A stretch of 64,000 bases of DNA from contig MNCI01017890.1 of NCBI GenBank assembly GCA_015680685.1, positions 265,416 through 329,415 of the forward strand. The letters are read 5' to 3'. The position numbers and the translations under genes are program-made. Position 1 is the first letter of the stretch. Each line of letters begins with the position of its first letter. The notes beneath the pieces were generated by a model. It was given only the letters and a program-made list of their open reading frames with translations, searched no databases and had not been told where the DNA came from. Origin of the DNA: Gnetum montanum. Its lineage: Eukaryota > Streptophyta > Gnetopsida > Gnetales > Gnetaceae. Shown here piece after piece: positions 10,632 through 20,690 of the stretch.

Positions 10632-10805
10632 TTAAGGCCTTGGTAGGCCATGGTACTAGTCTAAGGCCTTGGTAGGCCATGGTGCTAGTTTAGGTCATAG
10701 TAGACCATGGCATTAGTTTAAGGCCTTGGCATGCCGTATTGCTAGTTTAAGGCCTTGGTAGGCTATATTTCTGGCTTAAGGCCTCAACAAGCTATAGTAA
10801 AGTAA
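10632..10805 (-). repeat. 29-bp tandem repeat downstream of Tat-like integrase
   Basis: Six successive units of 29 bases, built on 'taaggccttggtaggccatgg' plus a variable tail. The first two units differ at only a few bases. On the minus strand it lies just past the integrase stop, the hypervariable 3' untranslated region where Tat-lineage elements are known to carry tandem repeats. Related words recur near 37210, 37510 and 45050-45200. Confidence 0.75.
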
Positions 10806-10857
10806 GCTTACTTGTTGATGGTCATCAATGTCATGGCTACTATAGGCTACATGTAGG

Positions 10858-12230
10858 TCACATGAAATAAGGCTTTAGATAGGAATGGTTAACTAGATTG
10901 GGAAACTCATTTCCATTCATATTTGAAATCCTGAATGCTTTATTTTTGTAGGCTCTGGTGACAAGGAAGGGCCCTTCCTAGTTGGTTGAGAATTTATTTG
11001 TGTGTTCATAGATGGCCTTGAGAACCATGTCACCTTTCTTGATCTTACACTTGGTCAAGTTATGGTGGTGTTGCCATTTTTTCCTCTCTCTATACTACTT
11101 GATGTGAGAAAGTGCTTGCATACATTACTCCTCCACCAAGTCTAGGTCTGTTATCTACAACTCCTTGCTTTGCTTGTTGTTGATAAAGTTGCACAAGACT
11201 ACCTGAATTGATGGTATATGTAATTCAAGAGGTAAAATAGCTTTAGAACCATAAACTAAGCTATAAGGTGTCACACCAGTTGTTGTACAGTAAGTTGTAT
11301 GATAGGCCCAAAGTGCATGGACAAGACGCTCATGCCATTTGCACTTATTGTTGTTGAGCAATTTCTTGAGCAAGTTGATTATGGCATTGTTGCTTACTTT
11401 TGCTTGTCATTGGCTTGAGGGTAATAAGGTGATAAGAAAGAATGCTTAATTCCTAGGTTGTGATAGAAATCCTTTGTTTCTTGGCTACTAAAGTATGGTC
11501 CATTATCTATAACTATGGTCACGGGTTATGCCAAAATGAGCTGTAATGTTATCAAGGATAAATTTATAGACTTGTTTAGATGTAGCCTTTCTTAGGGGAA
11601 TAGCTCCAACCCACTTAGTAAATTATTTGGTTATAGTGATGATGAAGCTATGTCTAGTAGAAGACTTAGACATTATAGGCCCAATGATATCTAACTCCCA
11701 TCATTGAAACAACCAAGTTATCTGAGTGGTGTGTAGCTTAGTTGGAAGTACATGTATAAGGTTGCTATGTCACTAGCATGTGTCACAACACTTAACCTTT
11801 TGCAGACAATACTTTTCACATAGGGCTAGTAATAGCCTAACCATCTAATCTTAGTGGTCATAGCTCTAGGTTCTATATGTCCTCTACAGACATCATTGTG
11901 AACCTGCTCTAAGACTATTCTATCATTGGTTTTACCCAAGCACTTTAGAAATATGCCATTTTAGGATCGTTGACATAATGTATTATTACCTATAATGACA
12001 TAATGTTTCAATCATTTATGTACAATGTCATTTTGAGTAGTAATCAAGCCTTGTGAGGATTCACCATGCATAAGGTGAAATTTGATATTGTCATGCCACT
12101 CCTTGGTAGAAGCAATATGAACAATGACAACAAAGGTATCTTTAGCACTATATGTGATGGGGATAGCATAGTTCATAGTTAATATGGACAACTTACTAAA
12201 CACATCTAGCATCACACTGAGGGCTAATTT
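10858..12230 (-). pseudogene. Tat-like integrase
   Basis: On the minus strand, WELDIIGPI at about 11690 and FTKWVGAIPLRKATS are hallmarks of Tat/Athila-group integrases. The best open part (11155-11373) reads VHALWAYHTTYCTTTGVTPY then SLVYGSKAILPLELHIPS. The C-terminus at about 10860-10990 reads NWEGPFLV, FRISNMNGNEF and LKPYF before the stop at 10858. A Cys pair around 11790-11830 marks the zinc-binding N-terminus. Frames are broken many times. Confidence 0.8.
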
Positions 12231-12239
12231 TGTAATGGC

Positions 12240-12690
12240 ATTAGCTATGACATTCTCATTTTAGGGTATGTGTTGGATATCAACATCTATAAATTACTAT
12301 AACAATTGCTTCCCTAGGTCACAGTAAGGTTGTAAATGTTGGACTTTACATGCATAAACCTTACTTGGTTAATCACATGTTGTGAATCACCTTTGATCAT
12401 TAAGCATTTAATTCCTAGGTCATGAGCTAGCATCATCCCTCTAATCAAACCTTCATACTTCACTATGTTGATGGTACATGAAAACTCAAAACGATAGGCT
12501 AAGGATTGTATTTTATTAGATGGAAATGTTACAATGGTAGTGGAACTGGCCCCATGAGTAGTTGAAGCTCCATCAAAGTGCATGATTGCCTCATAGTCCT
12601 TGGGCACTTCACTAATAGTGTTTGCATGTTCATCAAGGAACTCAAGATCTATGGCTACTTGGTCATCAATAGGTGAAATAGTGAGTTGTA
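12240..12690 (-). pseudogene. second (archaeal-type) RNase H of the Tat-like element
   Basis: The open part (12314-12607) reads IMHFDGAS with the first acidic residue. It continues through AYRFEFSCTINIVKYEGLIRG and ends in HDLGIKCLMIKGDSQHVINQV, where the GDS Asp is kept. A second RNase H between the normal RNase H and integrase is the defining trait of Tat elements. The downstream part, 12012-12215, belongs to the linker to integrase. Confidence 0.8.
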
Positions 12691-13130
12691 CAGCTATATC
12701 TTGACATTTTTTAAGGATTAAAAGATATTATGAAGCTCAAACTCCGCTGTTTTGGCTTTCCATTGGGCTATATAGCTATCCTCATAAATATTCGTTATTA
12801 TTGCTCTAAGTACATTGTCTTTGCAAATGATGTTGACTTAGCTTTTAAAGAGGTAGTTTCTTCACTTTTTCAATAACAAGACTAGTGTTAGACAATACTT
12901 CTCTACTTTAGTATATCAGGAATCTTGGGAAACTAATGCATGATTAAGATAGTATATATGTATCTTTGCTCCATCATCACATTTCTAACATAGTAGAGAG
13001 GTAGTGGATGTGTCAGAGATAGCAAGGTAGATATAAAATAGTTTACCCTCTTGTGGAGGATAGACTATTGGTAGTTATGCCAACTCTTGCTTAAGGTTTT
13101 CAAAGGCTTCTTTGCATTGAGCTATCCATT
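12691..13130 (-). pseudogene. first RNase H of the Tat-like element
   Basis: Minus-strand words IYYLNHAL, YTKVEKYCLTLV, a K-R-NYLFKS stretch and QWKAKTAEFEL follow the RNase H core order, with stops at Gln/Trp positions. It lies between RT and the second RNase H. Confidence 0.65.
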
Positions 13131-13536
13131 AATAGTGAACCCCTTTCTTAAGCAGGTGTTACATGGGCTATAACTTATTCAAGTGTCTAGTGATAAACCT
13201 ACAGATAAATTGTATCTACCTTGCAATCCTTCAAGCTTCTTAAGTTTGGTAGGTGCTACTAATTTGGATATGACCTTAACCTTATCAGGATTAACATGTA
13301 TCTCTACTTTAGATATTACAAAGCCAAGCATCTTACTAGTCTTGACACTGAAGACACACTTCTTAGGATTAAGCCTAAGATAATACTTGAGGCATCATTT
13401 AAGCATAAGATCTAGGTCATTAGCATGGTTGTTGGCCACTTTGGACTTAATAGCTATATCATCCACATAATCATTGAGCAAACCTAGCATGTAATTGCTA
13501 AAGATATTGGTTATGGCTTATTGATAGGTTGCTCTT
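13131..13536 (-). pseudogene. C-terminal part of Tat-like reverse transcriptase
   Basis: On the minus strand the frame enters at 13536 with RATYQ (end of the NAGATYQ motif). It continues with YVDDIAIKSK (catalytic YVDD box intact at about 13440-13475), YLRLNPKKCVF, KMLGFVIS and VNPDKVKVI. The preceding RT half is not here: the plus-strand LTR of element A starts at 13537. The missing N-terminal half is found at 36329-36985. Confidence 0.85.
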
Positions 13537-14402
13537 TGATAAATCATATTTTTTCATATGCTCTAATATAAGGGTGGCCATGATATTGGGTACATGATAT
13601 TAGGTACATGATATCACGACCCAAGATGTGATATCGTACATTTGATATTGTAGGGTTACTCTCAGGTCTATAAATATAGCACCTAGGTGCACAATTGGGA
13701 GTAAGTTTTTGGCAGTCAAGTAGTGAAACTCTTAAAGTTTGTTCATTTGAAAGTTAGAATATTTTCCAAGTGCCCACAATAGGAAGTCTAAGTGTGAACA
13801 GATCTTTATTCAAGAATTGATGTACCTAAACACATCATTGTGTTGGCAATAAATATGAACTCTTCGATCCATTCCTTGCAGCACTTGAGACTTTCTTTCT
13901 TATGCATTTATATTTCAGGCAATTTACATGAATATTATTTATGTAGTAATTAATTTGATTAATTAAGAAACTCATTAAGATACACAAGCATGACCCCTTT
14001 GAATGTATGTGTGACACTTGGTAGCTCAGAAATAGTTAGCATTTTACAACCCAACGGTGTTTACACAAAGTTCAGGATGTGTACGAGAAGTGGGAATGGT
14101 TACTTGTGTTAGGCTATGTTAGACCATAGTCTACTTAGCAATTAATCACTCTTACTTTTACTTTAGTCTTTGTTCTAGGTGAGTAATTTCATAAAAACAC
14201 AAAATAATAAAAAGCTTACACCTCAGTCACACTTAACCATACAATTGCATTCCACAAGTGGGGTTGGGAAGACAATGGATTGACAACATGCATGCATTGT
14301 TTGGCTCTAGTGTACTTAGTAATTATAGTCTATGGAATTTGATTGGATAGTGAATGCCTATGATTCGTATGATTGGGCATAGGGGTACCTCATCGCTCAT
14401 CA
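13537..14402 (+). repeat. LTR 1 (5' LTR of copy A)
   Basis: Begins TGATAAATCATATTT and ends CTCATCA, followed by T and the primer site. It is 866 bases and by eye close to 90% identical to LTRs 2 and 3. U3 holds a cluster of GATAT words, then TATA at 13669. A conserved AATAAATATGAAC near 13845 could serve as polyadenylation signal. The left flank is minus-strand RT of the Tat-like element. Confidence 0.85.
13669..13676 (+). promoter_or_regulatory. TATA box, LTR 1
   Basis: TATAAATA about 130 bases into the LTR. Conserved at the same point in LTRs 2 and 3. Confidence 0.55.
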
Positions 14403-14403
14403 T

Positions 14404-14421
14404 TGGCATCGTTTCTAGGGA
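14404..14421 (+). promoter_or_regulatory. primer binding site, Asp tRNA type, copy A
   Basis: TGGCATCGTTTCTAGGGA is a decayed form of TGGCGCCGTTGCCGGGGA, the site complementary to tRNA-Asp used by Athila-type elements. It sits one base after the LTR end. Confidence 0.7.
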
Positions 14422-14567
14422 TTGTAGTTCTTCATGCACTATGTAAACCCAGTGAAACTTAGTAACCTCATTGTTTGAACCCTAAGAGTCAAATCCTACA
14501 AAAATAAAAATTATTATCATTAAATTAAACCTTAACTACACACTATTTACAAGTTTATTAACATAAA

Positions 14568-16399
14568 TTATCTTCTTGTCATAGGAGCCCATCTCCACCC
14601 AAGGTAGTTTAGGTGCCTCAACAATATCAGGTGCTATATGCTCATCCCAATGACTATGTACTAGACTTTACCTTCATCTTACATCAAGATGAACTATGCA
14701 GTGACATGATATGGAAGGAAACATTGTGTTGCCACTTGACTGATCTATTCTAGCAGTGCTCCAGCTAATGCTCACACGACATGGGCTTTAACATCTCCAT
14801 TGAGAATCAAAGGTGCAAGATCCCAACTCAATGGATTATCACCCTAGTGAAGTGCAAAGATTAAGGGATTATCAACTAGAGCACCAACACAAGCTTATGA
14901 ATGGAAAGGGATCAAATATATTTCTACCTCCACTTGGCACAATTGATGAAGGTAACCACTTCTTTAGTGATTCTCCTCTCTTTGACTTTGTTCAAGGAGC
15001 CCTCAACCAGAATGTATAATCAACAATTCATAATTGAGATTCTAGTCAAAACAGATTCAACGACAAAAATGGATCTAGAGAAGTAAGTCAAGAAAAGGGG
15101 AATAAAGGATATTATGATCATGATCATGGTCATGAGCATTGAAGGAAGGGTAATAGGCATTAGCATGGAGCAAGTTCTCCTTCTTCTTCCCCTTCATTGT
15201 TGTCTTCTTCTTCTTCATCTGGTTTAGATCATGACCGTAGAAGGAATAATGATGATGGAGGTGAACAATGGGACCAAAACAATAGAAGGGACTATCAAGA
15301 TAGTTATGACCAAAGACATGGGCAATCTAGAGAAGCCCATCATCAAGAAAGAAGAACTAGTAGAGAACATCGTAGGCACCACCATCATGGCCTTGATGAA
15401 CCTCTACTTGCTACTTGGGGCATGTTGAATATTGCAGTGAGGATTCCAACAAGGCACGTGAAGGACAGTAGAATAAAAAGGTTGGATATGAAAAACATCC
15501 CTTAGTTTGAGGGAGGATATGATGCTAATCCACAAAATCATCTTCAAGCCTTTCAAGATGCAAGTGCCTTGCAGAATATTTAGAAAAACCATGAAAAACC
15601 TTAGCAACTATGCCTAAGGAAGATTGATAGAGTTAAGCACCCATTAGATTAAAAAATTAATTAACTAGGTAGCCAAGGAGGAGGGAGAGCTGAGAAAATG
15701 TGAAAGTGTAGAAGAATACAATAGAGAAATTTCTATTTGAAAGAAGGGGATTTGATTTTGTGACAGTGAGGATGAATTCACCAAAGATGAGGTGGTTAAT
15801 CAGAAAACCTTGCTATTCCAAAAATTGCAATAAAAAATTATGGCAAAGGTTGATTAATTATGGAACTCCATGGATAATAGGTTTCAAGCTATCTTAAAAA
15901 TTACTAAGGAGTCCAAGGAGCAAAGTGATGAACATGAGCGCTGGAGGCGTAAGGAGGTTGAACATGCCATCTCTAAGGGTAAAGATAAAATGGCTATGAT
16001 AGAGATGGATGTCGATAGTGACTTAGATGATGATGGTGGGTGTGATGTTTGCTAGTATGAACATCCTAAGGGATGTTATCTAGTTGTATCACACTTTCAG
16101 GAATCTAGGATGTATTCCTTACATCCATGACCTTCATCTCCACGGGACTCCTCTGGTTATGTTGCTACTTACCAACCTTACCACTACCCTCCTAAAACAT
16201 ACTAATCACCCTATCTAAGTAGGGATGCCACATATTATCCTCATGTACCCCATGTCCCTACACCTACTCCACCTTTTGCACAGCTACCACTTGCTCCATC
16301 CATGTAGGGTGAATTGGCTGCACAACCATAACAAAGAAATGCTACGAGGGTAGTTAACCTACAATTGGTCAACCCATCCAACGGGTCAGAACCATGAAC
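14568..16399 (+). pseudogene. gag: gag, copy A
   Basis: The start codon present in B and C (MSSSHR) is changed at 14568-14570. The capsid segment is at about 15440-15600 (IPTRHVKDSRIKRLDMKNIP). An acidic tail follows, then a short Cys/His box at 16041-16076 (C-x2-C-x3-H-x3-C, with Gln to stop inside), and a Pro/Tyr-rich tail. A Ser/Asp/His-rich stretch at 15190-15400 precedes the capsid. An internal deletion around 15580-15610 removes the RW-Y part kept in copy C. Confidence 0.7.
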
Positions 16400-17260
16400 A
16401 AAGAAAATACGCTTCTTCTGACCTTGTAGTCAACTGAAGCCCTTGGAAACATCAGTGGTTGGTAACCTTGCTCCTCCACCTTCCTCTATTTCCTCTTTAT
16501 CTAAGTCCCCTTCAAACCAAAATCCTTCTTGAATCCATACTGTAATGTTGACACATGATATATTTGATTGGATTTGAGCTAGTAACCTACCTAGAAAATT
16601 AACTAATCCTAGGGGTTCCCTAATTTACTTACAAATTGATATGAATGAGCCTTGTAAAGGTTTTCATGACTCTGGTTCTAGTTTTTATTTGATCTCACAT
16701 GAGATGTACATAATGTAGAACCTTCCTCCTTTGAAGGAGAGCAACATCCAGCTGAAACTAGTGGACCAGTCCATCACTATTCCATTGGGACTAGTTGAGG
16801 ACATCATCACCACCATTTGTAGATGGTCATATCCTATTAATTTCTTAGTAATCAAAGTGGAGAACTATAAGGGGGACTTTCCAATCATTATGGGAAGGAC
16901 ATGGTTAAGTACTGTTGATGCCAAAATGAGAATTAGAGATCCTTTCTTAGAAATATCAAAAGAAAATGAGTTTGGAAAGATCAAGAAAAAGAGAGTTTCA
17001 TGTATCAAGTACAACAATTCAGGGTACCATTGTGTGCAGAGGTTATGGTCAATAAAGCAAACATCTATCTCTACATGCAAGTAGTGTGCACCAGAGGTTG
17101 AGATCCAAAGATGTCTGTACATAGTAGCCACAAAACAAGAAGGTACTTAGTGGTTGATAGCTAATGCTAGTACTAGTACATTATGCATGGAACCTACTGA
17201 GACCCTAATGTATGAATATGTTGCAAGTATGAATAAACTTGAGCAAGTTCATCACTAGCT
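16400..17260 (+). pseudogene. aspartic protease, copy A
   Basis: The active-site segment at about 16650-16700 reads HDSGSSFYLISHEMY, keeping the catalytic Asp (16668-16670). The flap and C-terminal part (16731-17084) read VPLGLVEDIITTI-like, then WSYPINFLVIKVENYKGDFP and IIMGRTWLSTVDAKM. This is the only one of the four family members here that keeps the Asp. Stops lie on both sides. Confidence 0.75.
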
Positions 17261-18280
17261 CTCTGAAGGAGAAAATGATGATGCCAATTGGGGTGAACTA
17301 GAAATTCTTAACAATTTTAAACAAGATCCCTTTGAATTGAAGATGCTACCGACTAGAATGGAGTATGTATTTTTGAAAAATGGGAGGCTAGTTATTATTA
17401 ATACCAAGCTTGCTATAGAATAGAAGAAAAATTTGATAAACTTTTTGGAAAAGTTGTCATCAGTCCTTTCATGGTCATGTTTCGAACTCACTAGGATAGA
17501 TCCAAGAATATGCCAGCACTCAATATACACTGACCCTACCATTAAGCCAAAATGACAATTGTAATGGCATTTGAATCCCAAATTAATGTAGATTATCAAA
17601 GAGGAGATTGAAAAAACTCCTCAAGGTGGGATTCATCTACCCTGTCATAGATTGTGAGTGGGTCAGTTAACTCGTGATTGTACCAAAGAAAGGAGGCAAA
17701 TGGCAAGTGTTAATTGATTTTTGGCTACTTAACATGGCAACTTTCAAGGATCATTTTCCATTACCTTTCATCAACCAAGTATTGGACATCATTTCTAGGC
17801 ATTGTTATTATAGATTTCTTGATAGTTATAGTGGCTATAACCAAATTTGGATTGCACCAGAGGACCAAGCAAAGATAACTTTCACAAGTCCTTGGGGGAC
17901 TTTTGCTTATTGTTAGATTCCATTTGGTCTATGTAATGCCCCAACCACATTTCAATGATTAGTTCTTAGCATTTTTCAACAACAGATTAGTAGCAGGGTA
18001 GAAGCTTTTATGGATGATTTTTTTACCTATGGAGCTATGTTCGAGCAAGCCTTGGACCATCTTGAGCAGGTATTGAAGAGATGTGTTGAAATAAACCTCC
18101 AAATCAATTAGCAAAAGAGCCATCTTATGATCTAGAAAGGCATAGTCTTAGGGCATTACATTTCAAAAGAAAGAATCAAGGTGGACCTTGAAAAAATAAA
18201 GGTCATCTAGGGAATGACTTGTCAACCAAAATAGTCAAAGAAGTGTGGTCATTCCTTGGTCATACTGGCTACTATTGGTG
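17261..18280 (+). pseudogene. reverse transcriptase, copy A
   Basis: Linker residues lead into FIYPV, VPKKGGKWQVLIDFWLLN and DHFPLPFINQVLD. YYRFLDSYSGYNQIWIAPED and FTSPWGTFAY follow, then FGLCNAP and the catalytic box FMDD at about 18007-18018. GHYISKERIKV comes after that. The order is complete, but stops interrupt it at 17915, 17956 and later. Confidence 0.85.
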
Positions 18281-18825
18281 CTTTATCGAGAATTTTTTCA
18301 AAATCACCAAGCCATTGATAGAATTGAAAAAGAAGGATGCATCATTCATCTAGACTCTTGCATGTGAAGTAGCATTTCAATAATTGAAGAAAAAGCTTGT
18401 TGAAACCCCCATTCTTCAAGCACTAGATTGGCCTAGACCATTTCATGTGATGACCAATGCATCACATTAGGCTTTGGGGGTAGTGCTTATGCAAATGGAA
18501 GATCAAAAACGTCCATATTACATTCACTACATAGGTTGGAGCATTGTAGGTGCACAACTAAACTACACTGTCACAAAAAATAAGTTGATGGCAATGGTGT
18601 TTGCGTTAAAGAAGTTTTGGCACTATGTGCTTGGTTACAAAGTGTTCGTGCACATAGATCATAGCACCATTCGATTTCTAATAAATAAACGAATGGTGAG
18701 CCCCTATATCATACTATGGCTCATGATTTTGTAGAAGTTCAATCTCATGATGGTAGATTAAAAAGATGTGAAGAATATGGTCATAGATCACTTATTGCGA
18801 TTAAGATGGGATGACAAGGAGAAAG
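18281..18825 (+). repeat. 545-bp perfect direct repeat, first copy (probable assembly artefact)
   Basis: Runs from 'ctttatcgag' to 'aaggagaaag' and is repeated without any visible change at 18827-19371 after a single N. Everything else in the window has decayed by more than 10%, so a perfect tandem copy next to an N is best read as two contig ends that overlap and were not merged. Confidence 0.9.
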
Positions 18826-18826
18826 N
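18826..18826. other. single ambiguous base (N)
   Basis: One N exactly at the junction of the two 545-bp identical copies, the mark of a scaffold join. Confidence 0.97.
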
Positions 18827-19371
18827 CTTTATCGAGAATTTTTTCAAAATCACCAAGCCATTGATAGAATTGAAAAAGAAGGATGCATCATTCATCTAGA
18901 CTCTTGCATGTGAAGTAGCATTTCAATAATTGAAGAAAAAGCTTGTTGAAACCCCCATTCTTCAAGCACTAGATTGGCCTAGACCATTTCATGTGATGAC
19001 CAATGCATCACATTAGGCTTTGGGGGTAGTGCTTATGCAAATGGAAGATCAAAAACGTCCATATTACATTCACTACATAGGTTGGAGCATTGTAGGTGCA
19101 CAACTAAACTACACTGTCACAAAAAATAAGTTGATGGCAATGGTGTTTGCGTTAAAGAAGTTTTGGCACTATGTGCTTGGTTACAAAGTGTTCGTGCACA
19201 TAGATCATAGCACCATTCGATTTCTAATAAATAAACGAATGGTGAGCCCCTATATCATACTATGGCTCATGATTTTGTAGAAGTTCAATCTCATGATGGT
19301 AGATTAAAAAGATGTGAAGAATATGGTCATAGATCACTTATTGCGATTAAGATGGGATGACAAGGAGAAAG
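18827..19371 (+). repeat. 545-bp perfect direct repeat, second copy
   Basis: Same sequence as 18281-18825. Continues without a break into the integrase linker of copy A, while the first copy continues without a break from RT. Confidence 0.9.
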
Positions 19372-19400
19372 AGAGCCCTTTTTCTAATTAATTCCTTGAT

Positions 19401-20690
19401 GAATCTCTCTTTGTAGGTGTTATTAATGCAAAAATTTCCAATGAACCAAAATGGTATGACACCATCCTTACTTATTTGCTCAAGAAAGAACTATTGCAAG
19501 GGTTGGACACTAGAAAGAAATAATAGTTTCTTCACCAAGTCAAGTATTTCATGGAAATTAAGAGAAACCTTATAAAATTTGGCCTAATAGCTTGGTTCGT
19601 TGGTGTGTCCCTAATACATATAAATTGTGCATTCTCTAGGATGCTCACAAAGGTCCTTGTGAGGGCTATTATGATGGGAGATGTAAAACCATAAAAATCC
19701 TCATGGATGGGTATTATTGGCCAACAATCTTCAGGGATGCACACTAATGCATCCACATTTGTAATCGTTGCCAAAGGGATGGTGGAATAACAGCTCAAAT
19801 GGAGGGGCTACAACAATGGATACAACCTCTTGAGACATTTAATATTTGGGGAATTGAATTTATGGGTCCCATATCACCTTTATCAAATGAAAAGGAATAT
19901 ATAATAGTTGTAGTTGAGTATTGTACCAAGTGGGTAGAAGTAGCAACCGTCATCAACTGTACATCCACCACTGCCACTCAGTTTCGTAAATAGGTTTGGT
20001 ATACCTCATGCATTAATTTTTGATAATGGAAATCATTTTATAGGTGCCACTTTCTAGAAACTAATGCATTGCTTGAGGGTTGAGCATAAACTCAAAACTC
20101 CATATCACCCCCAAGCCAATGGTCAAGCTAAGGTCACTAATCAAGAGATTACAAAAATTTCAATGCGTATCATTAGTAAGTACTGAAGGGACTGGAGCAC
20201 TAAATTAAATGATGCCATTTGAGCCTATCACTCCACATAGAAACTTTTTATAGGTTATTCTTCCTATGAGCTCGTGTACGAAAAACTATCAATATTTCCC
20301 ATTCAATTTGAACTTTGTACACTTGCTACAACCTATGATCTTGACCTAAATCTAAGTCTAGCATAGAAAGAATGATTAATGAGTCTCAAATTGCTAGATG
20401 AAAATTGATTAATGGCCCTATCATCCAATGAAACACATAAGGCATTCAATAAGAAATGCCATAAGTTCAAAATAAGAAAAGTCAAGTTTCAACTAGGAGA
20501 CAAGGTTCTCTATTGGAATCATGCACATGTACCCCAACGAACCAAATTTCAAACATTGTGGGAAGGACCTCATATCATTGATGAGACTTTTCCATCTAGG
20601 ATCATGATCATTTATAAACTTGACAGCCTAGATAAGAAACAACTAGTAAACATTCAATAAATAAAACCTTTCCATGAGCCTAAGCCAACC
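19401..20690 (+). pseudogene. integrase, copy A
   Basis: Zinc-binding part near 19680-19780 ends in CIHICNRCQRDGG. The core reads WGIEFMGPISPL, with Glu at the first catalytic Asp position (19856-19858), then YCTKWVEVATVI and LIFDNGNHF. The third catalytic position after YHPQANGQ is Lys in AKVTN. The C-terminal part 20412-20660 holds KVKFQLGDKVLYWNHAHVP and LWEGPHIIDETF. Two of three catalytic residues are changed. Confidence 0.85.

Larger units (their letters stand above)
18380..19400 (+). pseudogene. RNase H, copy A (read twice because of the duplication)
   Basis: ETPILQALDWPRPFHVMTNAS gives the first acidic position as Asn. Then come GVVLMQMEDQKRPYYIHYIG, LNYTVTKNKLMAMVFALKKF and VFVHIDHSTIRFL. 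The same frame appears at 18474-18734 and 19020-19280 because of the 545-bp repeat. After the second copy the reading continues into the integrase linker (DDKEKESPFSN). Confidence 0.75.

Noticed and set aside
18474-19280. Two RNase H domains in copy A as a real tandem domain duplication
   Set aside because: The copies look identical at the DNA level and are joined by a single N, so an assembly artefact is far more likely.
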